From positions 62,001 to 126,000 of the forward strand of contig JANWIP010000003.1 of assembly GCA_025449845.1 (NCBI GenBank): a stretch of 64,000 nucleotides of DNA, written 5' to 3'. A program made the position numbers and the translations under genes. The stretch comes from Solirubrobacteraceae bacterium (GTDB lineage: Bacteria; Actinomycetota; Thermoleophilia; Solirubrobacterales; Solirubrobacteraceae). This document shows, piece after piece, positions 43,575-51,512 of the stretch. Positions within the stretch are counted from its first letter, which is position 1. The number at the start of each line of letters is the position of its first letter. The notes beneath the pieces were generated by a model. It ran no database searches, was not told the DNA's origin, and saw only the letters and a program-made list of their open reading frames with translations.

Positions 43575-44102
43575 ATGCTGAGGCCTGTAGACATCGTGGT
43601 GCTGCTCCAGCTGCTGCGTCACCGGGGGGCAGATTGGACTGTGCGTTCGCTCGCTGAGGAGCTGCGCCTGCCCTCGGCGAGCGTGCAGCGCTCGCTGGAG
43701 CGGCTAGGGTCCACGCCGGCCTATGATGCCGGCCGCCGCCGTGTGAGCCTCTCAGGCTGTACGGAGCTTTTCGAGCACGCGTTGCGCTTCATCGCACCGG
43801 TCCTCAGAGGCGGCGAAACGCGAGGGCTGCCAACCGCATGGGCTGTGCCGCCGCTGTCCCAGCACATTGCGCCAGTGGATGAGCTGCCGCCGGTCTGGCC
43901 GGACCCGCGCGGTGAGCAGCGTGGCCTGGAGGTCCAGCCGCTGCACTCCGCGGTCGTCTCGCTCGCCCGGGCCGACCCCGAGATGTACGAACTGCTCGCG
44001 CTCGTGGACGCGCTGCGCGTCGGGGACGCGCGCACGCGCGGAGTGGCGGCGGAGCTGCTGCGCGAACGCATTCGGACTTCAGCGGCGGCGAGGGCGGCGT
44101 GA
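43575..44102 (+). CDS. AbiEi-like winged-helix antitoxin
   Basis: A 175-residue cytosolic protein. LRPVDIVVLLQLLRHRGADW and VRSLAEELRLPSASVQRSLERL form a winged HTH at residues 1-55. YDAGRRRVSLSGCTELFEHALRF and a C-terminal helical part (ADPEMYELLALVDALRVGDARTRG) follow. It overlaps the next gene as GTGA. The arrangement (DNA-binding protein followed by a nucleotidyltransferase) fits AbiE-type type IV systems, although similarity to the classical AbiEi is distant. Confidence 0.65.
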   Translation: MLRPVDIVVLLQLLRHRGADWTVRSLAEELRLPSASVQRSLERLGSTPAYDAGRRRVSLSGCTELFEHALRFIAPVLRGGETRGLPTAWAVPPLSQHIAPVDELPPVWPDPRGEQRGLEVQPLHSAVVSLARADPEMYELLALVDALRVGDARTRGVAAELLRERIRTSAAARAA

Positions 44103-44812
44103 GCATCGCGATGCTGGAGCAGGCGGCCGGCGTCCTCGGGCCGCTGCTTTGCGAGGAGATCGTCTTCATTGGCGGTGCCTGTATCGGACTGTGGCTCACC
44201 GACCCAAGCTCGCCAAAACCCCGCCCGACCAAGGACGTGGATGTAGTCGTCGAAGTCAGGAGCCGTCTGGGTTACGAACAATTCTCCGAGAGGATGCGTG
44301 CGCGGGGGTTCTCCGAGGACATGCAGAGCACCGTCATATGCCGCTGGCACCACCAACGCACCGAACTGCTGCTCGATGCGATGCCCGCCAACCCCGCGAT
44401 CTTGGGGTTCTTCAACCGCTGGCAGGTGGAAGCGCTGCAACACGCCGTCAAGCGCGAGCTGCCTTCTGGCGCCGTCATCCGCGCCGCCTCGGCGCCCTAC
44501 CTGCTTGCGACCAAGCTTGAGGCGTTCGATGGTCGTGGTCGACACGACGTAATTGCGAGCCGAGATTTTGAAGATGTCATCACCCTCATTGATGGGCGCT
44601 CCGAGCTCTTCGATGAGATTCAGGCGGCCCCCACCGATGTCCGCGCTTACCTCACCGGCCGGCTCGCCGAGTTGCGAATGATCCCCGACTTTCTTCTCAA
44701 CGTGGCCGCGATGCTGCGTCCAGACTCGGCGAGCCAGGCTCGCGCCGAGGCGGTCGTGCTCCCGCGCATCGATCGCATCATCACAGCCTCAGGTGGATCT
44801 CAAAGCTCCTAA
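44099..44812 (+). CDS. AbiEii-like nucleotidyltransferase toxin
   Basis: A 237-residue protein. IVFIGGACIGLWLTD and RPTKDVDVVVE give the GG and DxD motifs of the DNA polymerase beta-like nucleotidyltransferase fold, at about residues 21-50. YLLATKLEAFDGRGRHDVIASRDFEDV near 145-170 is the conserved Lys/Asp region of AbiEii/MNT proteins. It is expected to transfer nucleotides to RNA or protein targets. Its last 16 codons overlap a remnant of a cassette regulator in another frame, so its 3' end may have been reshaped by a recombination event. Confidence 0.75.
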   Translation: MSIAMLEQAAGVLGPLLCEEIVFIGGACIGLWLTDPSSPKPRPTKDVDVVVEVRSRLGYEQFSERMRARGFSEDMQSTVICRWHHQRTELLLDAMPANPAILGFFNRWQVEALQHAVKRELPSGAVIRAASAPYLLATKLEAFDGRGRHDVIASRDFEDVITLIDGRSELFDEIQAAPTDVRAYLTGRLAELRMIPDFLLNVAAMLRPDSASQARAEAVVLPRIDRIITASGGSQSS

Positions 44813-44862
44813 GGCGCCTGCAGAACCTCGGCCTGATCGAGGATCGACTCCCCAGTAGGTAA
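44797..44862 (+). pseudogene. Winged-helix remnant of a cassette TetR regulator
   Basis: Reading from 44797: ISKLLRRLQNLGLIEDRLPSR and then TAA. The first 14 residues match the cassette 3 regulator (ISKLLTRLQNLGLI) with one substitution, and the DNA is similarly close. Upstream homology stops abruptly at the codon before ISKLL. This is too long a match for chance and suggests a lost fourth cassette or an aborted recombination between ispE and glmU. Confidence 0.6.
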
Positions 44863-44901
44863 CAATTAGGCAATGATCGAGCGGATGACAGGGACGCGAT
44901 C

Positions 44902-45114
44902 GTGAGCCGCGCTGCAGTATCCGAGCTTGTGGCAGTCTGCGCGGGCGTCTTCGGCCTGGCGCTATACGCCGGATTGATCCTGGTGCCAGCGTGGACCTCA
45001 TACACGCGGACGTGGGAACGGCTGACGGCGATGGTGCTGTCGCTATATGTGCTGGCGGTGTTTGTGGGCATCGGCGTAGCCGGCGCGCTCATCGTCATCT
45101 ACAACTGGGGTTGA
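44902..45114 (+). CDS. Small two-helix membrane protein
   Basis: A 70-residue protein. ELVAVCAGVFGLALYAGLILV and MVLSLYVLAVFVGIGVAGALIVIY are two membrane helices joined by a short charged loop (TRTWER). The start is a GTG at 44902 after AGGGAC. It lies 5 bp before the PucR-type regulator on the same strand. Function unknown; similar small proteins accompany this regulator in related actinobacteria, to my recollection. Confidence 0.65.
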   Translation: MSRAAVSELVAVCAGVFGLALYAGLILVPAWTSYTRTWERLTAMVLSLYVLAVFVGIGVAGALIVIYNWG

Positions 45115-45119
45115 GCGCC

Positions 45120-46472
45120 GTGAGCGCCAAAGAAGGGGAGAGGGAGGGGGCTGCGGCACCCGGAGCGGGCGCTGAGGATGTGGCCGAAGGCGCCGCTGGC
45201 GAGGGCGCTACAAGCGAGGGCGCTGCGGGCGAGCGGCCCTTGAGCGACCTCGAGGCGCTGGACCTTGTCACCGAGGCCGTCGAGTCCGGCGCGGGCCTGC
45301 CGGAGGTGGTGCGGGCCGCCGCGAAGGCTTTGCAGGCGAGCCTGGCGGTGAGCGACGCGTGGGGCGCCACGCTGGCGGTCGCCGCGCGCTCCCCGGCGGA
45401 GGAGCGCTCGCTGCTGGCGGGGGGCAAAGGGGTCATCAGCATCCCCCTGCGCGTTGCGGATGTGGTGGTGGGCGCGCTGCACATGCGCGCGCGTGCCGAG
45501 CCGAGCGCCTCGGTGCGCAGGCTGCTGGTGACGATGATCGCCTCGGAGGTCGAGCGCGTGCGGGCACCCGAGCGCGCCTCGGAAACGGCGGCGGCGGACT
45601 TCCTGCGCGGGGTACTGAACCGCGAGCTGAGCGAGCGCGAGGAGCTGCTGGCGCGCGCGCGCCAGCTGTCTTTGGAGGTCGGCGACGGCGCCAGCATGAT
45701 CGTGGCGCGCGCGCGGCCCCAGACGCCCACCGAGGAGGGCTGGCGCGGGCGCATCCGAGCCGTTGCCGAGCGCGGCGCGCGGGCGGTGAGCAACCGCACG
45801 ATCGCGGCGCTCAGCGCACGCGATGGCATGGCGGGCGCCGAGGTGCTACTGCTGGTGCCCGGCGCGGACGAGCCCACGGCGGCGCGCGCCGCCGAGGGGG
45901 TGATGCGCGAGATGCAAGCGACGCTCGCCGGCTTCACCTTCGCCGTCGGTCGCAGCCGCATCGCCGAGGACCCCGCGGACCTGGGGCGCGCGGCCAGCGA
46001 GGCGCTGCTGGCGGCCAACGTCGCCGAGGGCGGCTCGCACGAGGGGCCCCTGGCGTTCGACCAGACCGGTGCCTACCGCCTGCTGCTCAGCGCCATGAGC
46101 GAGAACCCGCAGGAGCTGCAGCGCTTCTACAGCGAGACCGTCGAGCCACTGGTGGCCTACGACGAGCAGTACGAGACCGACCTGGTGGGCACCCTCGCGG
46201 CCTTCCTGGAGGCCGACGGCAACGTCGCGGGCACCGCGCAGCGTCTCTTCACGCATCGTCATACCATCTACTACCGCCTGGAGCGCATACGCGAGCTGTC
46301 GGGTCTGGACGTCAGCTCGAGCGATGGGCGCGAGAAGCTCAGCCTGGGGCTGAAGGCGATGCGCGTGCTCGGCATCGCCTCGGCCGTCGGCCCCGCCTCG
46401 GAGGCCGGGGCGGGCGGTGGACGCGTGCCGCGTGGCTCCAGCGGCGGCAGCGGGCGTGGTGGACGCGGCTGA
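45120..46472 (+). CDS. PucR/CdaR-type transcriptional regulator
   Basis: A 450-residue protein. An acidic Ala/Gly/Glu-rich head (residues 1-45) is followed by a GAF-like sensor region (45-165) and a central GGDEF-like/CdaR domain (about 195-310). The C-terminal PucR HTH reads LVGTLAAFLEADGNVAGTAQRLFTHRHTIYYRLERI near 365-402. The tail is Gly/Ser/Arg-rich and its last codons lie in the 37-bp tandem repeat. The GTG start at 45120 follows the small membrane gene. The ligand and targets are unknown; the lipoprotein gene downstream is one candidate. Confidence 0.8.
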   Translation: MSAKEGEREGAAAPGAGAEDVAEGAAGEGATSEGAAGERPLSDLEALDLVTEAVESGAGLPEVVRAAAKALQASLAVSDAWGATLAVAARSPAEERSLLAGGKGVISIPLRVADVVVGALHMRARAEPSASVRRLLVTMIASEVERVRAPERASETAAADFLRGVLNRELSEREELLARARQLSLEVGDGASMIVARARPQTPTEEGWRGRIRAVAERGARAVSNRTIAALSARDGMAGAEVLLLVPGADEPTAARAAEGVMREMQATLAGFTFAVGRSRIAEDPADLGRAASEALLAANVAEGGSHEGPLAFDQTGAYRLLLSAMSENPQELQRFYSETVEPLVAYDEQYETDLVGTLAAFLEADGNVAGTAQRLFTHRHTIYYRLERIRELSGLDVSSSDGREKLSLGLKAMRVLGIASAVGPASEAGAGGGRVPRGSSGGSGRGGRG

Positions 46473-46553
46473 AATGGCTGAAGGCAGCACGCGTGGTGGA
46501 CGCGGCTAAAACGGCTGAAGGCAGCACGCGTGGTGGACGCGGCTGAAATGGCG
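46455..46553 (+). repeat. 37-bp tandem repeat, about 2.7 copies
   Basis: Units start at 46455, 46492 and 46529 with CGTGGTGGACGCGGCT and differ at only a few bases (TGAAAT or TAAAAC). The first unit includes the stop codon of the PucR-type gene. A copy-number change here would not alter the protein except at its last residues. Confidence 0.85.
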
Positions 46554-46618
46554 GGGGCCAGGCCCTGGGGCTGGGGGCTCAAGCAGAAGCCCGCGCCAGC
46601 CGAGAAGAGGATGAGGCG

Positions 46619-47551
46619 ATGATGAAGCGCAAGCGCGGCAACACCAACGCAACCAGGGCCCTTGCCATGCTCGGCGCCTTGGCGGCCCTCGCCGGCGGCG
46701 GCGTGGCCATCAGCGGCTGTGGCGCCTCCGCGACGCTTGACCCCATCGCCCGTGCCGCCGAGGTGACCAGCCAGCAGTCGGGCGCGAAGATCGCCATGAC
46801 GATGCGCTTCTCAAGCGCGGCGCTGCCGGGCGGCAGCAACTTCGCCATCAGCGCCGCCGGCTACATCGACGAGCACGACCGCTCCGGCCAGCTGACGATG
46901 GACATGTCGGGCATCCCCGGCCTCGCCTCGCTGCCCGGGGGTGGCAGCTCGATACGCATGATCTTCAAGTACCCCCTGATCTACATGAACATGCCCTTCC
47001 TGGCGGGCAAGCTGCCGGAAGGCAAGACCTGGATGAAGCTCGACGTCTCCAAGGTGGCCCAGGCCGCCGGCCTGGGCGGCTCGCTCTCCTCGCTCGAAGA
47101 GACCGAGGACCCCACCAAGTTCCTCGACTACCTGCGCGCCAGCTCCGGCGTCGTTGTGAGCCTCGGCAAGGAAACCGTCGATGGCGTCAATACCACCCAC
47201 TACAGCGCCACGTTGCAGCTCAGCCGCATCCTCGACCGCCTCCCCGGCGATCAGCAGGCCGCGGCCAAGGCCGCCCTGGAAAAGCTTGGCTCGAGCACCG
47301 GCATCCCCGTCGAGGTATGGGTCGACACGCTTGGCCGGGTGCGTCGCATGCAGATGACCTTCGGCGCCTCTGGCGCCGCCGGCGGCTCAGCCGGCACGTC
47401 CGGGGCGGCCGCGCTCGCGGGCATCAGCGGCTCGGTCACGCTCGACTTCAAGAGCTATGGCGCGGTTCCCCCAATCGTCCCGCCGCCCGCGAATGAAGTC
47501 TTCGACGCCAGCGCCTTGGCCGCCAACGGCATACACAACAGCGCCGGCTGA
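46619..47551 (+). CDS. LppX/LprAFG-like lipoprotein
   Basis: A 310-residue protein with a twin-basic N-terminus (MMKRKRGN), hydrophobic stretch and lipobox ISGC at about residues 33-36, so it should be lipid-anchored outside the membrane. The mature part resembles LppX/LprG lipid-carrier folds: GYIDEHDRSGQLTMDMSG, MIFKYPLIYMNMPFL, GKTWMKLDVSKVAQ and PVEVWVDTLGRVRRMQMTF. These proteins shuttle lipids or lipoglycans to the outer envelope. It lies 146 bp after the PucR-type gene. Confidence 0.75.
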   Translation: MMKRKRGNTNATRALAMLGALAALAGGGVAISGCGASATLDPIARAAEVTSQQSGAKIAMTMRFSSAALPGGSNFAISAAGYIDEHDRSGQLTMDMSGIPGLASLPGGGSSIRMIFKYPLIYMNMPFLAGKLPEGKTWMKLDVSKVAQAAGLGGSLSSLEETEDPTKFLDYLRASSGVVVSLGKETVDGVNTTHYSATLQLSRILDRLPGDQQAAAKAALEKLGSSTGIPVEVWVDTLGRVRRMQMTFGASGAAGGSAGTSGAAALAGISGSVTLDFKSYGAVPPIVPPPANEVFDASALAANGIHNSAG

Positions 47552-47558
47552 CCGCGGA

Positions 47559-48323
47559 TTAGTGCTTCGTCGTCTTCGTCCTGGTCGTCTTCTTGGCCAC
47601 CTTGGCCGAGAAGACGCGCTGCCCTAGCTCCAGCGTGTAGGTGGCGCCTTCAAGCCCGTTGGCGAATGAGCTTGGCGCCGCGGGCGTGACGCCGACGCCG
47701 ATGTCGCGGAAGCGGGCCGTGAGGATGATTTCGCGGTGGGGCGGGGAGTGCATCCAGGCTTCGACCATCCCCGCTGGTGTGGCCAGCGGCCCGGTGGCCC
47801 AGCCGATGTTCTGCGCGCTGTTGACGCGCGCGGCGTGGCTCGGATAGGGCGTGGCGAGGATACGCTGCATGGGCGTCAGGCCCGAGATGCTGTTATCGCC
47901 GAAGTAGTCGCCCGCCACCATGTCCCGGGTCTGTCCCGTGGCCACGCTTTGCAGCGGGTAGCTGAAGCGCAGCGCGGGCAGGTGGTTGGCGGCTCGCACC
48001 TGCCCGATCAGGCAGAACGTGGCCGCGTCGATCGCCGCCAGGTTGGAGCGGGTGGGTTGCAGATTGGTATTCGCGCAGCTCGCGGGGGACTTGCTTGCCG
48101 GAAGCTTTGCCGGGGGCTTGCCTGCCAGGGGCTTGCCTGCCGGGGGCTTGCTCACCGGCGCTTTGACCGCCTTGCGATGACCCGCTGTGCGTGCCAGATG
48201 ACTGGCGGCGCGCGCCACCGAGGACCCCAGCAGGGTCAGAGCTAGAATGACCATGCCGCAGCATGCGGCTGCCGCACGGCCTTGTAGGCACAGATGCGAC
48301 TCTCGCCTGATGCTTATGTGCAT
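47559..48323 (-). CDS. CAP/SCP-domain exported protein
   Basis: A 254-residue exported protein. Signal peptide around residues 15-40 (AAAACCGMVILALTLLG). A Lys/Pro-rich repeat linker (KPPAGKPLAGKPPAK) is followed by a CAP domain: FCLIGQVRAANHLPALRFS, VATGQTRDMVAGDYFGD, NIGWATGPLATPAGMVEAWM, SPPHREIILTARFRDIGVGV. Bacterial CAP proteins are secreted and some bind wall or lipid; the catalytic role is unclear. The ATG at 48323, preceded by AGGGG, is preferred to a TTG at 48350. It converges with the lipoprotein gene. Confidence 0.82.
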   Translation of the reverse strand: MHISIRRESHLCLQGRAAAACCGMVILALTLLGSSVARAASHLARTAGHRKAVKAPVSKPPAGKPLAGKPPAKLPASKSPASCANTNLQPTRSNLAAIDAATFCLIGQVRAANHLPALRFSYPLQSVATGQTRDMVAGDYFGDNSISGLTPMQRILATPYPSHAARVNSAQNIGWATGPLATPAGMVEAWMHSPPHREIILTARFRDIGVGVTPAAPSSFANGLEGATYTLELGQRVFSAKVAKKTTRTKTTKH

Positions 48324-48450
48324 ATCCCCTAAGTGCTCCCCAGCGTTCAAGTGCAGGGATGGTTGCAGAATCGCTCCCTGGAAGTGTTATGGCGGAGTGA
48401 TTTGTCCCACAAGGGCGTCGACGGAGCCACATGCGAAGATCCACCTACCC

Positions 48451-48521
48451 TGGGGGGTCGTCCAATGGCAGGACATCAGGTTTTGGTCCTGAGAATCGGG
48501 GTTCGAATCCCTGCCCCCCAG
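48451..48521 (+). tRNA. tRNA-Gln (anticodon UUG)
   Basis: The cloverleaf reads fully. The acceptor stem is TGGGGGG with CCCCCCA and discriminator G; the D stem is GTCC/GGAC. The anticodon stem TCAGG/CCTGA encloses loop TTTTGGT with anticodon TTG, and the T arm is CGGGG-TTCGAAT-CCCTG. CCA is not encoded. Length is 71 nt. The sequence directly after it recurs in part at 49544 and 52920. Confidence 0.95.
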
Positions 48522-48524
48522 TGT

Positions 48525-48540
48525 TGTTGTTTTTACAACA
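48525..48540 (+). terminator. Hairpin after tRNA-Gln
   Basis: TGTTGT and ACAACA pair around TTTT just 3 nt after the tRNA. There is no T run after it, so it is a weak terminator candidate. It could instead be part of a recombination site, because similar CAACA/TGTTG hairpins follow CCCAG at 49544 and 52920. The stretch to 48643 shows no gene. Confidence 0.35.
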
Positions 48541-48643
48541 GGACTAGGTTGCTTCACCGGCGCTGGGCCCAGGGCATGGCACCGAAGCGGTTGCCGTGCC
48601 GTGTCGTGGCCCAGCTCGACCAGGCGCTTGCTTTGTCGCCGAA

Positions 48644-48907
48644 CTAGGCTGCCGCGGCGTGCTGCTGTGCGTGTGCGTATAGCGTCTCAGGGGCGATGTC
48701 GGCGTCGTTGGGCCAGACGATCGTGCCCGCCTCGGCGTCTGCGTGCAGCTGTGCGAAGTAGGCTGGGTCGCGTAACGGCTTGAACACACCGCCGTAGTCG
48801 AGCAGGTAGGAGAGATCGACATTGGCCGTCGTGCCGTCCTCGAACCGGACGTGCACGAGGTACCCGTCGAGCGGCTGAGCCTCAGTGAGGAAGGGCGTGC
48901 TGCGCAT
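48644..48907 (-). CDS. DUF2442 family protein
   Basis: An 87-residue protein: LDGYLVHVRFEDGTTANVDL, LLDYGGVFKPLRDPAYFAQL and GTIVWPNDADIAPETLY are the recognisable DUF2442 features. It is paired with a DUF4160 gene upstream on the same strand, 19 bp away. This two-gene unit is common in bacteria and has been suggested to act as a toxin-antitoxin or regulatory pair. Confidence 0.85.
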   Translation of the reverse strand: MRSTPFLTEAQPLDGYLVHVRFEDGTTANVDLSYLLDYGGVFKPLRDPAYFAQLHADAEAGTIVWPNDADIAPETLYAHAQQHAAAA

Positions 48908-48926
48908 CATTGCAATGGTAGTCCAC

Positions 48927-49196
48927 TCAGCGCAGTGGCTCAATCGGGACGAGCGGCTGATGGCTGCGCGCGCGGACCCAGTTCGCGCGCAGCTCCGGCT
49001 GGTGCGTTTGCGCCCACTCGGCGACGAGGCGCTGTCCGCGGGGTGGTAGTCCTCCGGCGAGGGTCGCCAGGCTCTCGATGTCGATGGTGGCCTCGTCTCC
49101 GCTGTAGCTGGCATGGAAGTGCGGGCGTCCGCCGTGGTGGGACTCATCGTGGTACATCCAGATGACTATGCCGTAGAAGGCGCTGATCCGTGGCAT
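48927..49196 (-). CDS. DUF4160 family protein
   Basis: An 89-residue protein beginning MPRISAFYGIVIWMYHDESH. The HGGRPHFHASYSGDEATIDI segment is diagnostic of DUF4160. The C-terminus has LVAEWAQTHQPELRANWVRA. It lies directly upstream of the DUF2442 gene on the same strand. The interval 49197-49420 holds no gene I can support. Confidence 0.85.
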   Translation of the reverse strand: MPRISAFYGIVIWMYHDESHHGGRPHFHASYSGDEATIDIESLATLAGGLPPRGQRLVAEWAQTHQPELRANWVRARSHQPLVPIEPLR

Positions 49197-49420
49197 CAGG
49201 CACGCCGCCCGTCGTGTTCGTGACTGGGTCGTGCGACCTGGATACCTTGCGTCTGGCGAATACGGCGCGATCGAGTATGGAGTCTCATCGCTTGGCAGGC
49301 TACTCACGACCCCCGTCGCGCACAGAGCCGCCACCTGTCGCGCCGCGCGAGGCTCCCTATTCTCAGCGCGAACTTCTGACGAGAGTGCTCGGCAGCGGCG
49401 GCTGACTCGCAGGCAAGCCG

Positions 49421-49780
49421 TCAGCGATCTGCTTGGCGGATCGCCTGTGCTGCACGCCGCCGTGCCTGCCGCCCAGCCGGCTCCATCAGGTTCGTCAGCA
49501 AAGCCTCAAGGTCGGCTGGAGGGTTCAAACCTCGTCCCGATTGCCCAGTGTTGTAATTTGCACAACAGTTGCCTCCGATGTACGCCCTTTGGCCCCGTGT
49601 GGGGCTGCGCTCCGTGAGTGCGGCGCGTAGGTTGCCGCGCAGTGCGTCGAGGTCGGCGGCGCCGGCGCGCTCGGGCTGCTTGTCGTCTTGTTGGGCGGCG
49701 AGTTTGCCGACCTCGATTCGAGTGCTTTGGCCTGCTCGCTGAGAGCGCTGCGCGTGCGAGCCGGCGCGCGTGTGACAGCC
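49421..49780 (-). pseudogene. Recombinase-like C-terminal remnant
   Basis: On the minus strand one frame reads STRIEVGKLAAQQDDKQPER, then ADLDALRGNLRAALTE, and ends LTNLMEPAGRQARRRAAQAI. A helical DLDALRxxLRAAL segment of this kind precedes the end of large serine recombinases. The match is weak and there is no catalytic domain. The end of the fragment (LMEPxGxxxxRRxxxAI) recurs in the fragments at 52020 and 52770. A tRNA T-arm-like GAGG-GTTCAAA-CCTC sits inside it on the plus strand. Confidence 0.35.
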
Positions 49781-49819
49781 GCAACTCTTGCGGATGGTCG
49801 CTGTTGCAGCATACGGAAC

Positions 49820-51376
49820 ATGCGCGGGGACGACATCCTTCACATGACGGTTGGCTTGGTAGCCCTGCTCAGCACGCTGGCGGGGGTATTCACGGGGAGC
49901 GCTGTCAGCGCGAGCGCCTACTCGCTCCCGGGGGTGGCGTGCCCGTCGGCGTCGCAGTGCACCGCGGTGGACAGCCGCGGACTGGAGGTGACCTTCAACC
50001 CGATCGCGCCCGGCACCCCGACGCCCGCCGCGATCGACGGCACGGAATACCTGAGGGCGGTGGCGTGCCCGTCCGTCTCGCAGTGCACCGCGGTCGGCGG
50101 CGACGGGCGGGAGGTGACCTTCGATCCAGCCGTGCTCGGTAGTCACACCCCAACCACGATCGACAGCGCCAGCCGCCCGTGGGCGGTGGCGTGCCCATCT
50201 GTCTCGCAGTGCACCGCTGTTGACGGCAAAGGCCGGGAGGTGACCTTCAATCCGGCCGCGCCCGGCATCCCCACCCCGACGACGATCGACTCCAGCGAAC
50301 CTGTGGCTGTGCCGTGCTCGGTTTTGTTGCCGTGCACCGCCGTCTATCACGGACTTGTGGCTGTGGCGTGCCCGTCCGTCTTCCAATGCACCGCCGTCGA
50401 TCAGGATGGCTGGGAGGTCACGTTCGACCCAACTGCGCCGGGCGCGCCGATCGGGGCCGTGGTCGACCAGCCCAGCTTCTGTGGATCGCACTGTCCCCAG
50501 GGTGCCGTAACCGGGGTCGCATGCCCGTCTGTCTCGCAGTGCACCGCCGTTGACGATGCCGGCCGGGAGGTCACGTTCGACCCGACCGCACCCGGCAAGC
50601 CGACCCGGATCTACGTCTCCCAGAACACTGTGTTCTTCGGTGGATTCAACGCGGTGGCGTGTCCCTCCGTCTCGTTGTGCACGGCGGTCGACTCTGCCGG
50701 CCGGGAGGTGACCTTCAATCCGGAGGCTCCCGGCAGCCCGACGCCGGCGCCGATCGACGCTGGCGTGGTACTCCATGACGTGGCGTGTCCCTCGGCTGCG
50801 CAGTGCACGGCGGTGGATGAGTCGGGCGCGGAGATCACGTTCAACCCAGGCGCTCCCGGCTCCGCCATGCGGACGATGATCGACGGGGACCAGTCGTCGA
50901 TCACCACCACTACTACCACCGCATCCAGCGGCATCGCTATGGTCGTCCGAGGGGTCGCGCCCGTGAAGCGAGGTGTGGCCACAATCGAGTTGACCTGCAC
51001 CGGCATGGGCGCGTGCACGGGGACAATCAAGCTGCTTGTCCATCTCGCCGTGAGCAAGCGTGTGGTTCACCGTCACGGCAGGCGACATATGGTGAAGCGC
51101 ACGCGCGCCGTTGTGATCGGCACCGCCACTTTCTCGATCGCCGCAGGCGCCAGCCAGGTGGTTCGCGTGCACCTGAGTAGACAGGGCAGGGCGCTAATGC
51201 TGAGGACCGGCAGGCGGGGCTTGCAGGTGAAGATCGGCGGCAGCGGCGTCAACGCGCGATTACTGCTGCGTCGTCAGTCAGCGTTGTGCAGCGACTCAAA
51301 CGCTTCGCCTTGGTCGAGTGGATGGGCGGTAATGTGTGGGGGCGATGGTGGAGTGCTCTCAGCGGCAGTCTCATGA
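49820..51376 (+). CDS. Exported Cys-repeat protein
   Basis: A 518-residue exported protein. The signal (MTVGLVALLSTLAGVFTGSA) is followed by about eight repeats of some 45 residues. The pattern is VACPSVSQCTAVD, then GREVTFNPxAPGxPTP and ID. Two Cys six residues apart in each repeat could form a small disulfide loop. One repeat is degenerate (VPCSVLLPCTAVY) and one carries an extra Cys pair (FCGSHCPQG). The last 150 residues form a beta-rich region with a basic stretch (HRHGRRHMVKRTR). The repeats could build a propeller or solenoid. Function unknown. Confidence 0.65.
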   Translation: MRGDDILHMTVGLVALLSTLAGVFTGSAVSASAYSLPGVACPSASQCTAVDSRGLEVTFNPIAPGTPTPAAIDGTEYLRAVACPSVSQCTAVGGDGREVTFDPAVLGSHTPTTIDSASRPWAVACPSVSQCTAVDGKGREVTFNPAAPGIPTPTTIDSSEPVAVPCSVLLPCTAVYHGLVAVACPSVFQCTAVDQDGWEVTFDPTAPGAPIGAVVDQPSFCGSHCPQGAVTGVACPSVSQCTAVDDAGREVTFDPTAPGKPTRIYVSQNTVFFGGFNAVACPSVSLCTAVDSAGREVTFNPEAPGSPTPAPIDAGVVLHDVACPSAAQCTAVDESGAEITFNPGAPGSAMRTMIDGDQSSITTTTTTASSGIAMVVRGVAPVKRGVATIELTCTGMGACTGTIKLLVHLAVSKRVVHRHGRRHMVKRTRAVVIGTATFSIAAGASQVVRVHLSRQGRALMLRTGRRGLQVKIGGSGVNARLLLRRQSALCSDSNASPWSSGWAVMCGGDGGVLSAAVS

Positions 51377-51512
51377 TCCGGAGGGTGAGCGGGTGCGGCG
51401 GTTGCGGCTGCGCGCGGATGGGCAGCGGCCGCTTGTCGTGAACCTCCAGGAGACGATTGCTTTGACACGCAAGCTGTTCGAGTTGCGCGACGCTGCGCGG
51501 CGTGCCCATTGA
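51345..51512 (+). CDS. Small protein coupled to a nucleotidyltransferase
   Basis: A 55-residue frame starting MVECSQRQSHDPEGERVRRL and ending LTRKLFELRDAARRAH. It is helical and basic. Its TGA overlaps the TTG start of the nucleotidyltransferase by 4 bp, and its 5' end overlaps the end of the Cys-repeat gene. The coupling suggests a two-gene toxin-antitoxin-like unit in which this would be the small partner. It was found by reading the frame, not by family match. Confidence 0.5.
   Translation: MVECSQRQSHDPEGERVRRLRLRADGQRPLVVNLQETIALTRKLFELRDAARRAH

Noticed and set aside
48525-48540. Firm call of an attachment site at tRNA-Gln
   Set aside because: The repeated core is only about 11 bp and no intact integrase is present in the window, so it is listed only as a tentative finding.
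49421-51172. Minus-strand frame of 583 codons across the Cys-repeat gene
   Set aside because: The repetitive His/Gly/Arg sequence mirrors the repeats of the plus-strand gene. Only its last part (49421-49780) looks protein-like, and that is reported separately as a remnant.
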